From: Chondrilla cf. caribensis
Lineage: Eukaryota; Porifera; Demospongiae; Chondrillida; Chondrillidae
Direction: 5' to 3'
Length of the DNA: 64,000 bases
Assembly: GCA_964020155.1 (NCBI GenBank)
Contig: OZ026558.1
Coordinates: 1,682,163 to 1,746,162 of the forward strand
Below the pieces are notes generated by a model that ran no database searches, had not been told where the DNA came from, and was given only the letters and a program-made list of their open reading frames with translations. Of the stretch, positions 53,658-63,720 are shown piece after piece (positions within the stretch are counted from its first letter, which is position 1; every line of letters starts with the position of its first letter). Both the position numbers and the translations under genes were made by a program.

Positions 53658-55636
53658 ATGTATGCGTTAATACAAAGAGCTGCATCCACCGACGTCCGTC
53701 TGTGGATCATTGTGTTTCGTGCAGATTCACGAGTGAAACGGATGCCAATGTCATTATACAGCATCTGGCCATGTTTTGCGAGTTTATAAAGTTCGTAAGG
53801 TGAGGATCATCTGTTTGTCTTGCAAACGAGGAATGGAACAGTATTTTAGCTTTCCGATCGATATCTCCTGAGGTTTTGAAAGTCCAATGTATGTGTTCGT
53901 TTATCTACGTACGTAAGTACGTACTTGCAATCCACCTTCACCATATTGTACATTGCAACTCTGTTGTTTTAGTCAGTAGATTCACTCGAACTAGGTCCTG
54001 AGCTCGTGTACACTATACCGACCAGTAGCGATGATATTTTCTATTAGATCCGATAAAAGTACTGATTTGGTGTACCCAACACAGTGTCTGTAGGCACTCC
54101 ACGGAGTCACACTTGTAGATTCATGCTACAGCTAGTATTCTGTGCCAATGATCTGTGCTAGCATAGTGTGCTGAATCATGTGCTAGTATAGTGTACCTGT
54201 ATCGTGTGCTAGTATAGTGTGCCTGTATCGTGTGCTAGTATAGTGTGCCTGTATCGTGTGCTAGTATAGTGTGCCTGTATCGTGTGCTAGTATAGTGTGC
54301 CTGTATCGTGTGTTAGTATAGTGTGCTAGTATGGTGTGCCTGTATTGTACTAGTATGGTGTGCCAGTATTGTGTACTAATATGATATACTAGCATGGAGT
54401 AGTGCTCAAATAGTATATGCATTGGTCGGTGGAATATTGTTTTGTTTTCGCTGCATCATTGATGAAACCTTGCAGTTTTCAGGAGCAGTTAGAAACACTC
54501 TTCCCCGTTTCCTGATTTTTTTTCACCCTAAGGATCGTTCTCAGTAGAAGTCAAATCACTCCAAACTCTCATAGGTTTCATCTACCAAATATATTGAGTT
54601 CAGTGCAGTGAGAACCCCTTATTCTGTTACTTTCTTTTGTTTTTTTCATCTTGTCACAGGTTAAGTCCGCGGGTGGTGGGCAGGAATGTAAGTTCATAAT
54701 GTCATTTCATCTTGTAATTTGTAAACCTGTTCACTTATGGTGATACGTAGTAACCCAGTTCTTTATGTGGTACTGACCAATTGTACACTATACAGTAGAA
54801 ATGAGTTGAGACAAACTCCTTAAGGCATATTCCTGCTTAACACAAAACAATTTTTGAGCATTGTTTGGTTTGCTGTAGTATACGTAGTGTACATGGAGTA
54901 AGCAAATCCTGATAAGAAGAACAGCAAGGACAGATTTTGTGGGTCCTTTATGTATAGTTCGTCTCAGCAAGTTTTTACTATGGTATGGTGGGATTCATTG
55001 CTGTGCGAGTTGCAATGATTAATGGAAAATGTTTTGAGCCAAATCACAGCATTCACTTCAATAATAACCAGGACGTATCAATCCATGGATCTTCTTCAGT
55101 TGTATCTGATATATATAAAAAATCAGGAAAATCACATCATTCCCTTCAACAGAAACCAGGACCTATCGATCCATGGATCTTCTTCAGTTGTATCTGAAAT
55201 ATAGTGTGTGTGACTGTAATAAAATGGCGTTTCAACTATATTCATACTATTATCACTGTTGTGTTGTACAGAATATGTCCTACATTTATCATAGACTGTA
55301 TGCCGTATGTACTGTAGTATACTAATGTAGGTACATACCCAGACATGTGTATATCTATATACATACGTATGTATTTATGTACTATATTAAGTACACTATA
55401 AATAAAGGTCACTGTCTTGGTCTGTAGCATGGAAACTTGAGTATATGTTTGAAAATCGACTTCTTGATGCTATCATTTCACTGGGCTCTACAAGGCTGGC
55501 TAAGTCAACCAGGGATGTTCTCCTCTTGGGCTTCAGAGAAGCAAAGGTCTTTTGTTGCATTTGTGTGTGTACGTGATGTGGTGTGTACGTGTGTGTGTGT
55601 GTTTGTGTGTGTTTGTGTGTGTGTGTGTGTGTTTGT

Positions 55637-55675
<39 letters not shown>

Positions 55676-57073
55676 TGGGTGTGGGTGTGGGTGTGGGTGT
55701 GTGGGTGTGTGTATGTGTACGTGTGTGCGCACGCACGTGTGTGTGTGTGTGGGTGTGTGTGTGTGTGCATGTACATATAGTGTGTCACCTATCCATTGTG
55801 CTGATTGTTTGCAGCTATCAGTGGTGGAGTTTGACCCAGAAGTCCATGACATCCACACAGTCTCTTTGCACTACTTTGAAAATGAAGAATCCAAAGTACG
55901 TACAGTATCAAAATAAGCTGACTTTCCAATGCTGATATGTATCTTCACATGTCTACAAGGATATCAAACATTTTGTAGAAATAGTCAAACATAAGCTACC
56001 TTATTGTATTGAGTATATATTGTCTGATGTGCACTTTTACAGAAGTTGTGTGTAAGAGGATCACCAAACCAATTTGAACATGAGATCCTTAGAAATAGCA
56101 CAGGAAATATGGACTAGAATGTCATGCTTTTCATAACATTTACTACCTACAGTTTAAGTAGTTACCTCTTTGGAAATTGATACAGGTACATTGTAACATT
56201 CGATTCAATTAATCTACGTTGGTCTCTCTTTCCTTTTGCCCACTCACCTTCTCCTCTCTCTACCTCTCTCTTTACCTCTCTCTCCTCTCCCTATATCCCA
56301 TTCTCCTCCATTCTCTTCTCCTCCCTCCATCCCCTTCTAATTCTATCCCTCTTCTCCTCTGCTCTCTCTCCCCCTCCCCTTTTCTCCACCTCGCCTCCCA
56401 CTCTCACTCTCCACCCTTTTCCCCACATTCTCTCCGTCCTCCCCATCCTATCTTCCCTTCTCTCCCCCTCCCCTCCCTCATCCTCTCATCTCTCTGCCTT
56501 CCTTTTCTCACTCGCTCTCCCCCACTCGTTTCCCCTCTCTCTCCATCCCCCCACACTCCTCCTTTTCTCCCCCCTCTCCCTCCCTCTTGACTCCTCCCCC
56601 ACTCCCAACTCCCATGTCTCATACTCCCTCCTCCCTTCTCAATCACAATAGTTTGGTACCAGTTCTGTTCACACACAACCAGTAGTGGCCGTTGATCCAG
56701 ACTACAGGTGTGCAGCTATGCTGATTTATGGAACAAAGCTTGTTGTGTTGCCCTACCAGAGAGACGAGATGACAGTGGACAAGAAGTTCAGTCCAAGGTT
56801 GTACACCTGCACCAACCACTGCACATAGTTGTACACACATACTCATGCACACAAGTGTGAATATACACATGTAAATATACACGACAATCTTAAGTATGTA
56901 GGTGCGATTTTGATTGTATTATACATACTGTATGTAAGCTGATAGAGCTCTATCTGTAGGATGTAAAGGTTTATGTTGTGTAGTTGAATAGTCTGTACGT
57001 GAATTATGTAGGAGACTGTACAACACACACACACACACGCACGCACACATGCACACACACACACACACACACA

Positions 57074-57164
<91 letters not shown>

Positions 57165-57368
57165 ACACACACAGTGTCCTGATTTTCAATGAACATATTG
57201 TTCTTCACCTGTATGTAGTCATTCATCAGTGTTTCCAAGTTACATGATTGATCTAAAAACTGTAGCTACGTCTGACCAGATAGCCCAAGTGAAGGACGTT
57301 CAATTTCTTCATGGTTATAACAAACCCACCATCAGCATACTGTACGAAACCACCCCAACGTGGGCGGG
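53658..57368 (+). CDS. CPSF1: CPSF1 (CPSF160) N-terminal exons, partial and frameshifted
   Basis: Six exons: 53658-53794, 54660-54687 (28-nt microexon), 55428-55546, 55815-55895, 56652-56797 and 57240-57368. Exons 2-6 join in phase at GT-AG sites. CPSF1 is the large beta-propeller scaffold of the nuclear pre-mRNA cleavage and polyadenylation specificity factor. Matches in order: [13 protein letters not shown] and [121 protein letters not shown] and TPTWAG. Within exon 1 the frame must shift by 1 nt between about 53693 and 53702. Later exons (from about residue 200 on) are absent; the retroelement at 58.0-61.26 kb follows. It could be a truncated duplicate or the start of a real gene cut by an assembly error. 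Confidence 0.8.
54168..54350. repeat. 26-bp tandem repeat, about 5-6 copies, in CPSF1 intron 1
   Basis: Unit TGTGCTAGTATAGTGTGCCT followed by GTATCG; the last copies are degenerate. Confidence 0.92.
55016..55200 (+). repeat. Intronic repeat with internal duplication, related to 52011-52105
   Basis: The segment around CCATGGATCTTCTTCAGTTG occurs twice here (about 55082 and 55170) and once, diverged, at about 52078. The 95-bp surroundings (GATTAATGGAAA...GCATTCACTTCAATA) are shared between 52011 and 55016. Confidence 0.8.
55563..55775 (+). repeat. GT-rich compound microsatellite in CPSF1 intron 3
   Basis: GTGTGTTT, GTGGGT and GTGCGC blocks. Frames through it are artefacts. Confidence 0.95.
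56222..56645 (+). repeat. Polypyrimidine low-complexity tract in CPSF1 intron 4
   Basis: About 420 bp of CT-rich sequence leading to the acceptor of the 56652 exon. Strong strand asymmetry; the frames through it are not coding. Confidence 0.9.
57019..57175 (+). repeat. (CA)n microsatellite in CPSF1 intron 5
   Basis: Long CA run with a few interruptions. Confidence 0.97.
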
Positions 57369-57999
57369 GTGAGTTGATGGAATTGTTTGGGGTTTACATG
57401 GTGCTCTTTAGGAGAGTGAACATCAGTTTGGTTGTGATAGGAGTATACGTAGGTAAACGTGAGGAATTAAGGATATTGTAGTCTTTGGGGGGGAGTTTAC
57501 AAGAGGGGGAAGTTACCCGTAAAGGAATACACCGCCCCCATTTCAGAAGAATCCCAACAAAATCTGCTATGTGATTGTATTCCAATTTGAGTTGAATGGA
57601 TTAATTATGGTATGTGACAGAAAAAAATTAACGTACTACGCCCATAGTACGGTCCGTACCTGTATCTATATTTGAGCCATACGTATCTTTTTGATATATG
57701 TGCATCAGTAGTACTGAACCATTATGAAACGTTCACATTCTGAAATTTGACCATGCCTGCACCATCAGTTGGCAAGAAAAACTTTCAATTTGTCACAATC
57801 ACTAGCTTTCACACCGCCGGTGAAGGGAGTGTGGTGATTTCAAAAATAAAGGCAATAAAAATAATGTCTTAATAAATAAACTCAAAAACTATCATTATAA
57901 TAATTAAGACACACATGCACACTACCAAATGTACAATATCATAATAGTGAGGGATTAAAGCGCAAACCATCAAATTAACTTTATGTTAAATCAACTGGC
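57369..57999. other. No gene recognised
   Basis: Begins with the donor GTGAGTTG of the last CPSF1 exon seen. The remainder is AT-rich; the A-rich part (57840-57990) may be the 3' untranslated end of the minus-strand retroelement. No next CPSF1 exon found. Confidence 0.5.
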
Positions 58000-58014
58000 G
58001 TTACATTAACATAT

Positions 58015-58560
58015 TCATTGTGATTCAGCAATTGCCAGATCAATGGCCGGATGTTGTCCGATTGTATGGCCACAGCTGAAGCACGCTCCCCTAATGCAGC
58101 AAATGGCTGATCTCAACAGTGAGAAAGTTACACGGCAACGTAACCAATGGAGTGTTGATGAGTAAGGCTTATCCCACTTGGAGGCAAGGCAAGAAGCAAG
58201 TCGTTTGTAGAATACAGTGGCCTCTCTAGCCATACCTCCGGTGGCAGACATGACAAGTGGTGTGAAGGAGGCATGCTCAACTTCACATACTCTTCGCTGA
58301 TAGGCATGTTTCTTGATGTTTTCATGCTTCTTGTAGCAAGCGGCAAGACTCGGATGGCGATTTGAGGGAGGGTGGGGATTGAAGATCCTAACATCAACGT
58401 AGGTCCTCTCAAATCTCCCGCCCCATAGTTCGTTAGCAGCGATGTCCAGGCGAGCCCCATCCTGGGTGTTGGCGGTTGAGTCAGTGAAAGTCTCCCCAGT
58501 CACGGGTTGCAATTCTGGCTCAATGCGTACGTCCTTACAGACTTCAGACAGTAAGTTGGC
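58015..58560 (-). pseudogene. C-terminal domain of the retroelement (possible nuclease)
   Basis: LQPVTGETFTDSTANTQDGA, RLDIAANELWGG, RTYVDVRIFNPHPPSN, KKHAYQRRVCEVEHASFTPL, VMSATGGMAREATVFYKRLA and SSTLHWLRCRVTFSLLRSAI. The DGARLDI...VDVRIFN arrangement is compatible with a PD-(D/E)XK-like core in which Arg replaces the last Lys; this is an inference from motif shape only. The frame itself is open to the stop at 58015. Confidence 0.65.
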
Positions 58561-59276
58561 AGTAAGGTCCCTAATCTCATTGTGCCTGACTGTAGGGAGA
58601 CCTCCTTTCGGACATGATAGAGCAAGGTCTTGCCGCAGTCACACTTTGCTGGAAGGTGTGAAGGTTCCCAGTTGTACCGGAGAGCTAGGGCATCGCGAAA
58701 AACCCCTTTGTGTAGGGAGAATCCAAATTCTTTTATTGGTAAGGTATTTAGCCACGAGGAAGCCCCTTTTTCTTGTGCGAGGTCCATTGACCTCTTAAGG
58801 GATGGTGTAAAGGATTCATGTATCGATTGGGCAAGATGGTCACTCAGTTGCCTCCTTTCTTGATAGGTTACAGTTTTCTCTTTAATTTGTCGTTCAATGA
58901 TGGTGTCCGGGTACTGTAGGATTTGGCTCATGAGCTCCTGTGATAAGGGTCCCGTGATCTTGGATGAAGCATAGTGTTCAAATTCTGCTAATTTGATAGG
59001 ATTTGCCGGGGCCAAGCCGCCTAGTCTTGCAGGTAATGCGAGTAGTTCCCTTTTGGTGTCATTTGGAGGTGCCCTGCCAGTCAGTGCAGGAATGAGTTTC
59101 GTCCTAATGGCGGTTTTGAGGGGCTGAAGGCTGGAATTGATGTTGGGCGTGGTATGTGATAAATAGCTCCACTTGCTCATCAGTCTGTGTGAAAGCTGCA
59201 TATGCAGCATGGGGTTGACTAGTTGCAATGCTGGATAGCAGTTCTAGTTCCTTTGTCCATTGCTTCACTTTCTCCA
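58500..59276 (-). pseudogene. Post-RT conserved region of the retroelement
   Basis: Starts in one frame (KQWTKELELLSSIATSQPHA, about 59265-59190) and continues in another (RLMSKWSYL, PALTGRAPPNDTKRELLALP, ARLGGLAPANPIKLAEFEHY, DALALRYNWEPSHLPAKCDC). It ends at a frameshift near 58560, where the true continuation IRDLTANLLSEVCKDVRIEP is in the neighbouring frame. Confidence 0.78.
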
Positions 59277-60950
59277 TCACAAAAGACTAACAGTAATCTT
59301 CTGTTCCCAGAGGGACCCCAAGGTAAGGTCTGCCTTCACAGGTAACTTGAACTTTGAAATTGGTGCCTGCAAATCTTCTTTAGCCGCTTGGTAGTGATCC
59401 TTCTTGGTGATGAGCCCTGTTTTCACCGCGTTGGTGAAATATCCATATTGCTGGCCCAAGGTGCTAATTTTATCCCACCATTTCCTGAGACTGAGTACAC
59501 TTCCTGAGCCTGAGGCATCATCGGCATACTAGACCTGACTCACATCATTCACACTGTCTTTCAGTCTCCAAATGAGAGGGATGGTAGCCAGAGCATACAT
59601 GATCATGGCCAAGGGGTCTCCCTGTGTGGTTCCCTCCTGGGAAAGAATCACATCACCATCCACAAATAGCTCTGTTGGCGCTCTGTAGGTGTTGATGAGA
59701 ACTATTGCAATGGAGAGGCAGAGCCTCTGGATATTGATCAGGGCTGTCTTACGGTTAAGTGAATTAAAAGCATTGGATGCATCGACAAGTAATAGAGCTT
59801 CATTCTCTGGGCATTCAAAAAGTGACTGGACCGCATGCACTGCAGCTTCGATACCTGAAATTTGGCCTACACATACCTGTGCAGAGCCGACAACATCTTG
59901 AATATCTCTCTTCAGAATGTTGAGGATGGCTTTTGCAATATTACACCTTGTAACATCTCCCACTCCTATGGGGCGAACACCTGGGTTTTTGTTAAGGGCG
60001 ATGAGACGTCCCGCCATGAGAGGGGCAAGAGTGGATGGATTGATTGTCTCTGTACAGATACGCCTTGCTGTCAGAGCTAAACTTCGACACAGCTGGACAG
60101 AGGTAGATTTAAAGGAGGTGTACATCCTTCTCCATTGTAGGGCATCCAGGCCTGAGGGGCCAGCAGCTCCATGGGTACGTAAAGCCGCATGCTTGATCAA
60201 GTCAGAGTCGAGTGCTTCAAAGATGATTGGGTGAATGTTAGATGGTGCCATGTCATCGATTACTGCATCAGTGTGAACATCTTGGCCAGGAGGATGCTTG
60301 ATGGACAAAATATCTCTCACCTTTTCCTGCCCCTTCTCTGTGTTGATAACGTCATTGAGGTGAAGTTTTCCACTATCAGCTTGCTCATGGAGGAGACGCA
60401 TGGCTGCATGAACCTTACCTTGAAACATAAGGTTGGCAAAGGAGCATGGGAGTCGGTTATCGCTGGAACATGATGAAGTTCTTGAGCTGCGCTGCTGAAT
60501 TGTTCGTCCCTCTCTTAAAAGTTCTTCAAGGTCCCCTTCTTGCCAGATAGTTAGACGTCTTTCAAGGCAGTTGGTGCAGTCCTTCGTTTTCGAATTGTGG
60601 GAAAGTTTCTGAAGCAAAAGAATGGCCATGAGTATGGCAGCCTTAAGGGCTATAGACTTGAGCGCAGATTTGGTGGCAAAGGCATCAAAAAGCCTAGCTA
60701 GTTCCAAAACGAAGGCTTTTCCCATTTTTCTGTAGGGGATCTTGAATAAGTTCGGCTTCCAATGGACTGCTTCGTTGTAAGCTGCATTAAGATTGGTAAT
60801 GAATGATTGTGGCTCACAGTCACCCCAAGTAAACGTAGGATCAGCGGCATCCTCGAACAGGGAGAGATCGAAATCGACCCCTTCGGTGCGTCCGGTGATG
60901 GTTTCGATTGACGTGGCAGTGGGCAGATGCGCTGAAGTAGTGTCATATAG
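59277..60950 (-). pseudogene. Reverse transcriptase region of the retroelement
   Basis: Upstream frame FKIPYRKMGKAFVLELARLF; then LRTHGAAGPSGLDALQWRRM, RLIALNKNPGVRPIGVGDV, EALLLVDASNAFNSLNRKTA (palm motif with catalytic Asp), GTTQGDPLAMIMYALATIPL, and after an in-frame TAG (59527-59529) YADDASGSGSVLSLRKWWD. The stop falls directly before the catalytic YADD. A second stop follows at about 59277. The RT motifs themselves are all recognisable. Confidence 0.85.
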
Positions 60951-61299
60951 TGGATAGATCGTTGCTGGCTAGATTTGTCCGGCTAGTGGGCTTATGGGCT
61001 GATTGAGGAAAAGAGCTTTGTGATGAAATTTCGGCAGACATGTCAGATGTATATGATGAAGACGACGGTTGGGGCTGTGTAGCGTTCAGGCAACTTCCCA
61101 AACATTGTGGCAGACAGTTCTGAAAGGCTGTTTTCTTTTGACACAAGCACAATTCTTGCAGCGACCATCACAATTACATCGGCAGCAAGTCGTTTTGATT
61201 CCTCCACAATCAGTCGAATCAATCCAATCACGCCAAACGATCGGCTGACACCATTTTTTCTGCTCTCGTCCTATATCTCTATCTCTATCATCCTATATC

Positions 61300-61456
61300 T
61301 CTGTAGTGAACATGCATGTATCTGTAGTGAACATGCATGTATCTGTAGTGAACATGCATGTATCTGTAGTGAACATGCAGGTATCTGTAGTGAACATGCA
61401 GGTATCTGTAGTAAACATGCGGGTATCTGTAGTGAGCATGCATGTATTTGTAGTGC
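61300..61456. repeat. 21-bp minisatellite, about 7 copies
   Basis: TATCTGTAGTGAACATGCATG units. They mark the return of FReD-type spacer after the island. Confidence 0.93.
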
Positions 61457-62290
61457 TTGTTAATTATGTTTTGTTGATGCAGCCATTCTCATAATATGAT
61501 ATCACAATAAATGTTGGGTTGTGGTTGTGTGTAGCAGAAAAAACATCTCAAAGTGTGGTTGTGCTTGAAGGAGGTATGTATGTACTTGGCAAGTGTATTG
61601 TTCGCCTCACATAGGAGATGGAGTGTGTGTTGATTTGTATGATAGTATGAGCACAAAGTATGCAGGTGTCTGTAGTGAATATGCAGGTATCTGTAGTGAA
61701 CATACAACACACAATAGAGCCTCTGGAAACATATCGATGGTGGTTAGCTCATTCTGCTGGTTATCCATGTTTTGTGGATGCACCCATTCTCATTTGTGTG
61801 TTATATCACAATAGTGTTGGGTTGTGGTTGTGTGTAGCAGAACAGCAAACCTCCACAATGACCTGTGCATGACTGTTAGTATTGTCTCAGTGTGTATATA
61901 GGTAGGTGTAGTGATTAGTGGAATCCGTGCATCTGTACAAATTGAATCATGTCTTGTGTTATGTGTATCATGGTTTCTAATTGCGTCATTATTATTACAA
62001 CTTTATTACTTATGGGTTATTCAAGTATGTTATTTCATATTTCATCCAAAGTAATAGTTGAAACTATTAATCAATCAATAATATTCAGTCTCCACTCATT
62101 ACATGTGCATGTTTGGTTGTATGTACGTATACATAATGGACTATTAAGGTATGATACTTGGTGCACATGTGCATAAATGTATGTATGTGATATGCATGTG
62201 CATGTACTGTATGATATATATGTACGTATGTGTACAGTACGTACATTTGTACATTACACATCCATATTCTATGAGTCCTCCAAATCAGAT
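61457..62290. repeat. Class III distal block and alpha flank, partly duplicated
   Basis: The distal block appears twice (about 61457-61550 and 61705-61915), the second after two more 21-mers (61655-61705). The alpha flank runs to the FReD-14 stop. Non-coding. Confidence 0.62.
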
Positions 62291-63281
62291 TCACTTCTTG
62301 TTAAACTTTAGTTTCATTTCAACAAGTTTGAATGAGTAGTATACATGAGCACCAGGTTTGGCATGGTTCCATGTGATGCCTTTAGCATTACTCACTCCTT
62401 CTGCCAAGTACTCACCGTTAAGATTAACCGCGTGGCATTTGTTGTACCACCAACCTCCTCTGAATGTGACTGCACAGTTACGACTGTCCCTGTCATGATC
62501 TTGGTCATAAGTGGAGAACATCTGTCCACTGTGGTAGGAGAGCTTATCTCCAGCATCCCCGCTATATCCTGACACGTTCATTCTATAGTTAGTACTACCA
62601 TCTCCGACTGCAAACTGGGAGTATTCTGCATAGTAAGAGTTCCCTTCCCAGTCTCCTAACTCCACCCTGAGCTTGGTTCCAGGATAAGTGCTGGACATAC
62701 AATAAAGGTGTTTGAGCCCCATCCAGTATTCTCCTCTGGTAACTCCAAATCCATTGACGTATTCAGTCCAATTGCAGTAGAATGGAAGTGCTCCGTTAAA
62801 TCTTCTCTGGAAGACGGTCCAGTTTCCTTCCATGTCACAATAAGCAGTGAAGGGTCCACACCCACAGTCCATGGTGTAGACTCCAGAACGTGAGCAGCCA
62901 TCTTGGTGAACTTGTTCACATCCACAGGGATGGGTTGGGCAGGTGTCATGACCTTTAGCAGAGCCTGAATAACCAACACAATGAGAGATTATAGTGGATG
63001 TGAGCAGTTTGTTTCAATTACTGTAGTGTCTTTAAATCATGCAATATTGCTATGAAAAAGGTGTAGTGTTTTACTGGATTATGTGTGGCACCAGATACCT
63101 TCATACGTACATACGTATGTACACTGTATGTGTGTTGTATTGTTAAAATGTGCATGTATAAATAAGGCCCACATTATCCACTGTACACACAGCCTGTATG
63201 CAGTATTGTACTAAGTTACTCACATTGCTGAAATGCTGCCACTGATATTATCCCAAGGAAGATAGTGACCTTAGAGAACAT
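62291..63281 (-). CDS. FReD-14, secreted fibrinogen-related protein (type B)
   Basis: Exons 63224-63281 and 62291-62964, intron 259 nt, 243 residues. The lead is short (CPTHPCGCEQVHQDG), with QDGCSRSG as in FReD-6. Type B with PFYCNWTEY and KHLYCM like FReD-13. Ca loop YDQDHDRDSRNCAVTFRGG, pocket WWYNKCHAVNLNGEYLAEG; tail VSNAKGITWNHAKPGAHVYY. Confidence 0.92.
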
Positions 63282-63369
63282 TGTTCTTTCTCTTGTTCTT
63301 CTCTGATCTTCCTCTCTTCCTGTCAGTATTCCTCTAGTGATATCTGATTCTGCTAATTCACCCATCTCC

Positions 63370-63441
63370 TTATATAGTCTTGGCTGGGATGAGAATGACG
63401 TGTGTGGAGTTGTCATGGTGATTTCTTATCACCATGGTGAT
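63370..63441 (-). promoter_or_regulatory. Promoter of FReD-14
   Basis: TATA box at about 63370-63377, TGACGTG, GTTGTCATGGTGAT and the perfect palindrome ATCACCATGGTGAT. Confidence 0.72.
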
Positions 63442-63720
63442 CTTGTGTACACATTGGAACTAGTATGAACATGGCAGGATTCATGTTATTTCAGTGGTTG
63501 GTTAGTGGTTGTATGTAGCTGAAAACAAATCACCTCAAAGATCTGTGTCTGTAATGTGGAGGTCTTCCTTGTGTGCTGGTATGAATTGTTTCTCTTACAT
63601 GAATGCTTTCATACATGTTATTTGTACAATATTGCTATGCAGCAGTTTCAAGTTTATGATGGTGATTTTGGAAGCCTTTTTATGCTCTACTTGCGTAATA
63701 TCATTTTCTGTGTTTAGCAT
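63442..63720 (-). repeat. Class I spacer, proximal block
   Basis: Donor block at about 63527-63537, usual right end before the 23-mer array. Non-coding. Confidence 0.6.

Larger units (their letters stand above)
58000..61260 (-). mobile_element. Decayed retroelement with CXC-like motif, RT and C-terminal domain
   Basis: Read on the minus strand from 61260 to 58015. A Cys cluster CCRCNCDGRCKNCACVKRK (about 61200-61130) is followed by a broken frame, then the RT region (60950-59277) with YADD, then a conserved post-RT region (SQPHAAYAAFT, RELLALPARLGGLAPANP) and a C-terminal domain (DGARLDI...YVDVRIFNPHPPSN). This order recurs in a multicopy element family I know from sponges and cnidarians, which I cannot assign to a named clade from sequence alone. 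Several frameshifts and stops make it non-autonomous. Terminal repeats or target duplications were not identified. Confidence 0.8.

Noticed and set aside
55437..55935. Long plus- and minus-strand frames of VCVCV and HTHTHT
   Set aside because: They run through GT/CA microsatellite sequence; only the short parts belonging to the CPSF1 exons are real.
56219..56676. Ser/Pro/Leu-rich 123-codon frame and its Gly/Arg-rich reverse
   Set aside because: A polypyrimidine low-complexity tract in an intron, with no domain and asymmetric composition.
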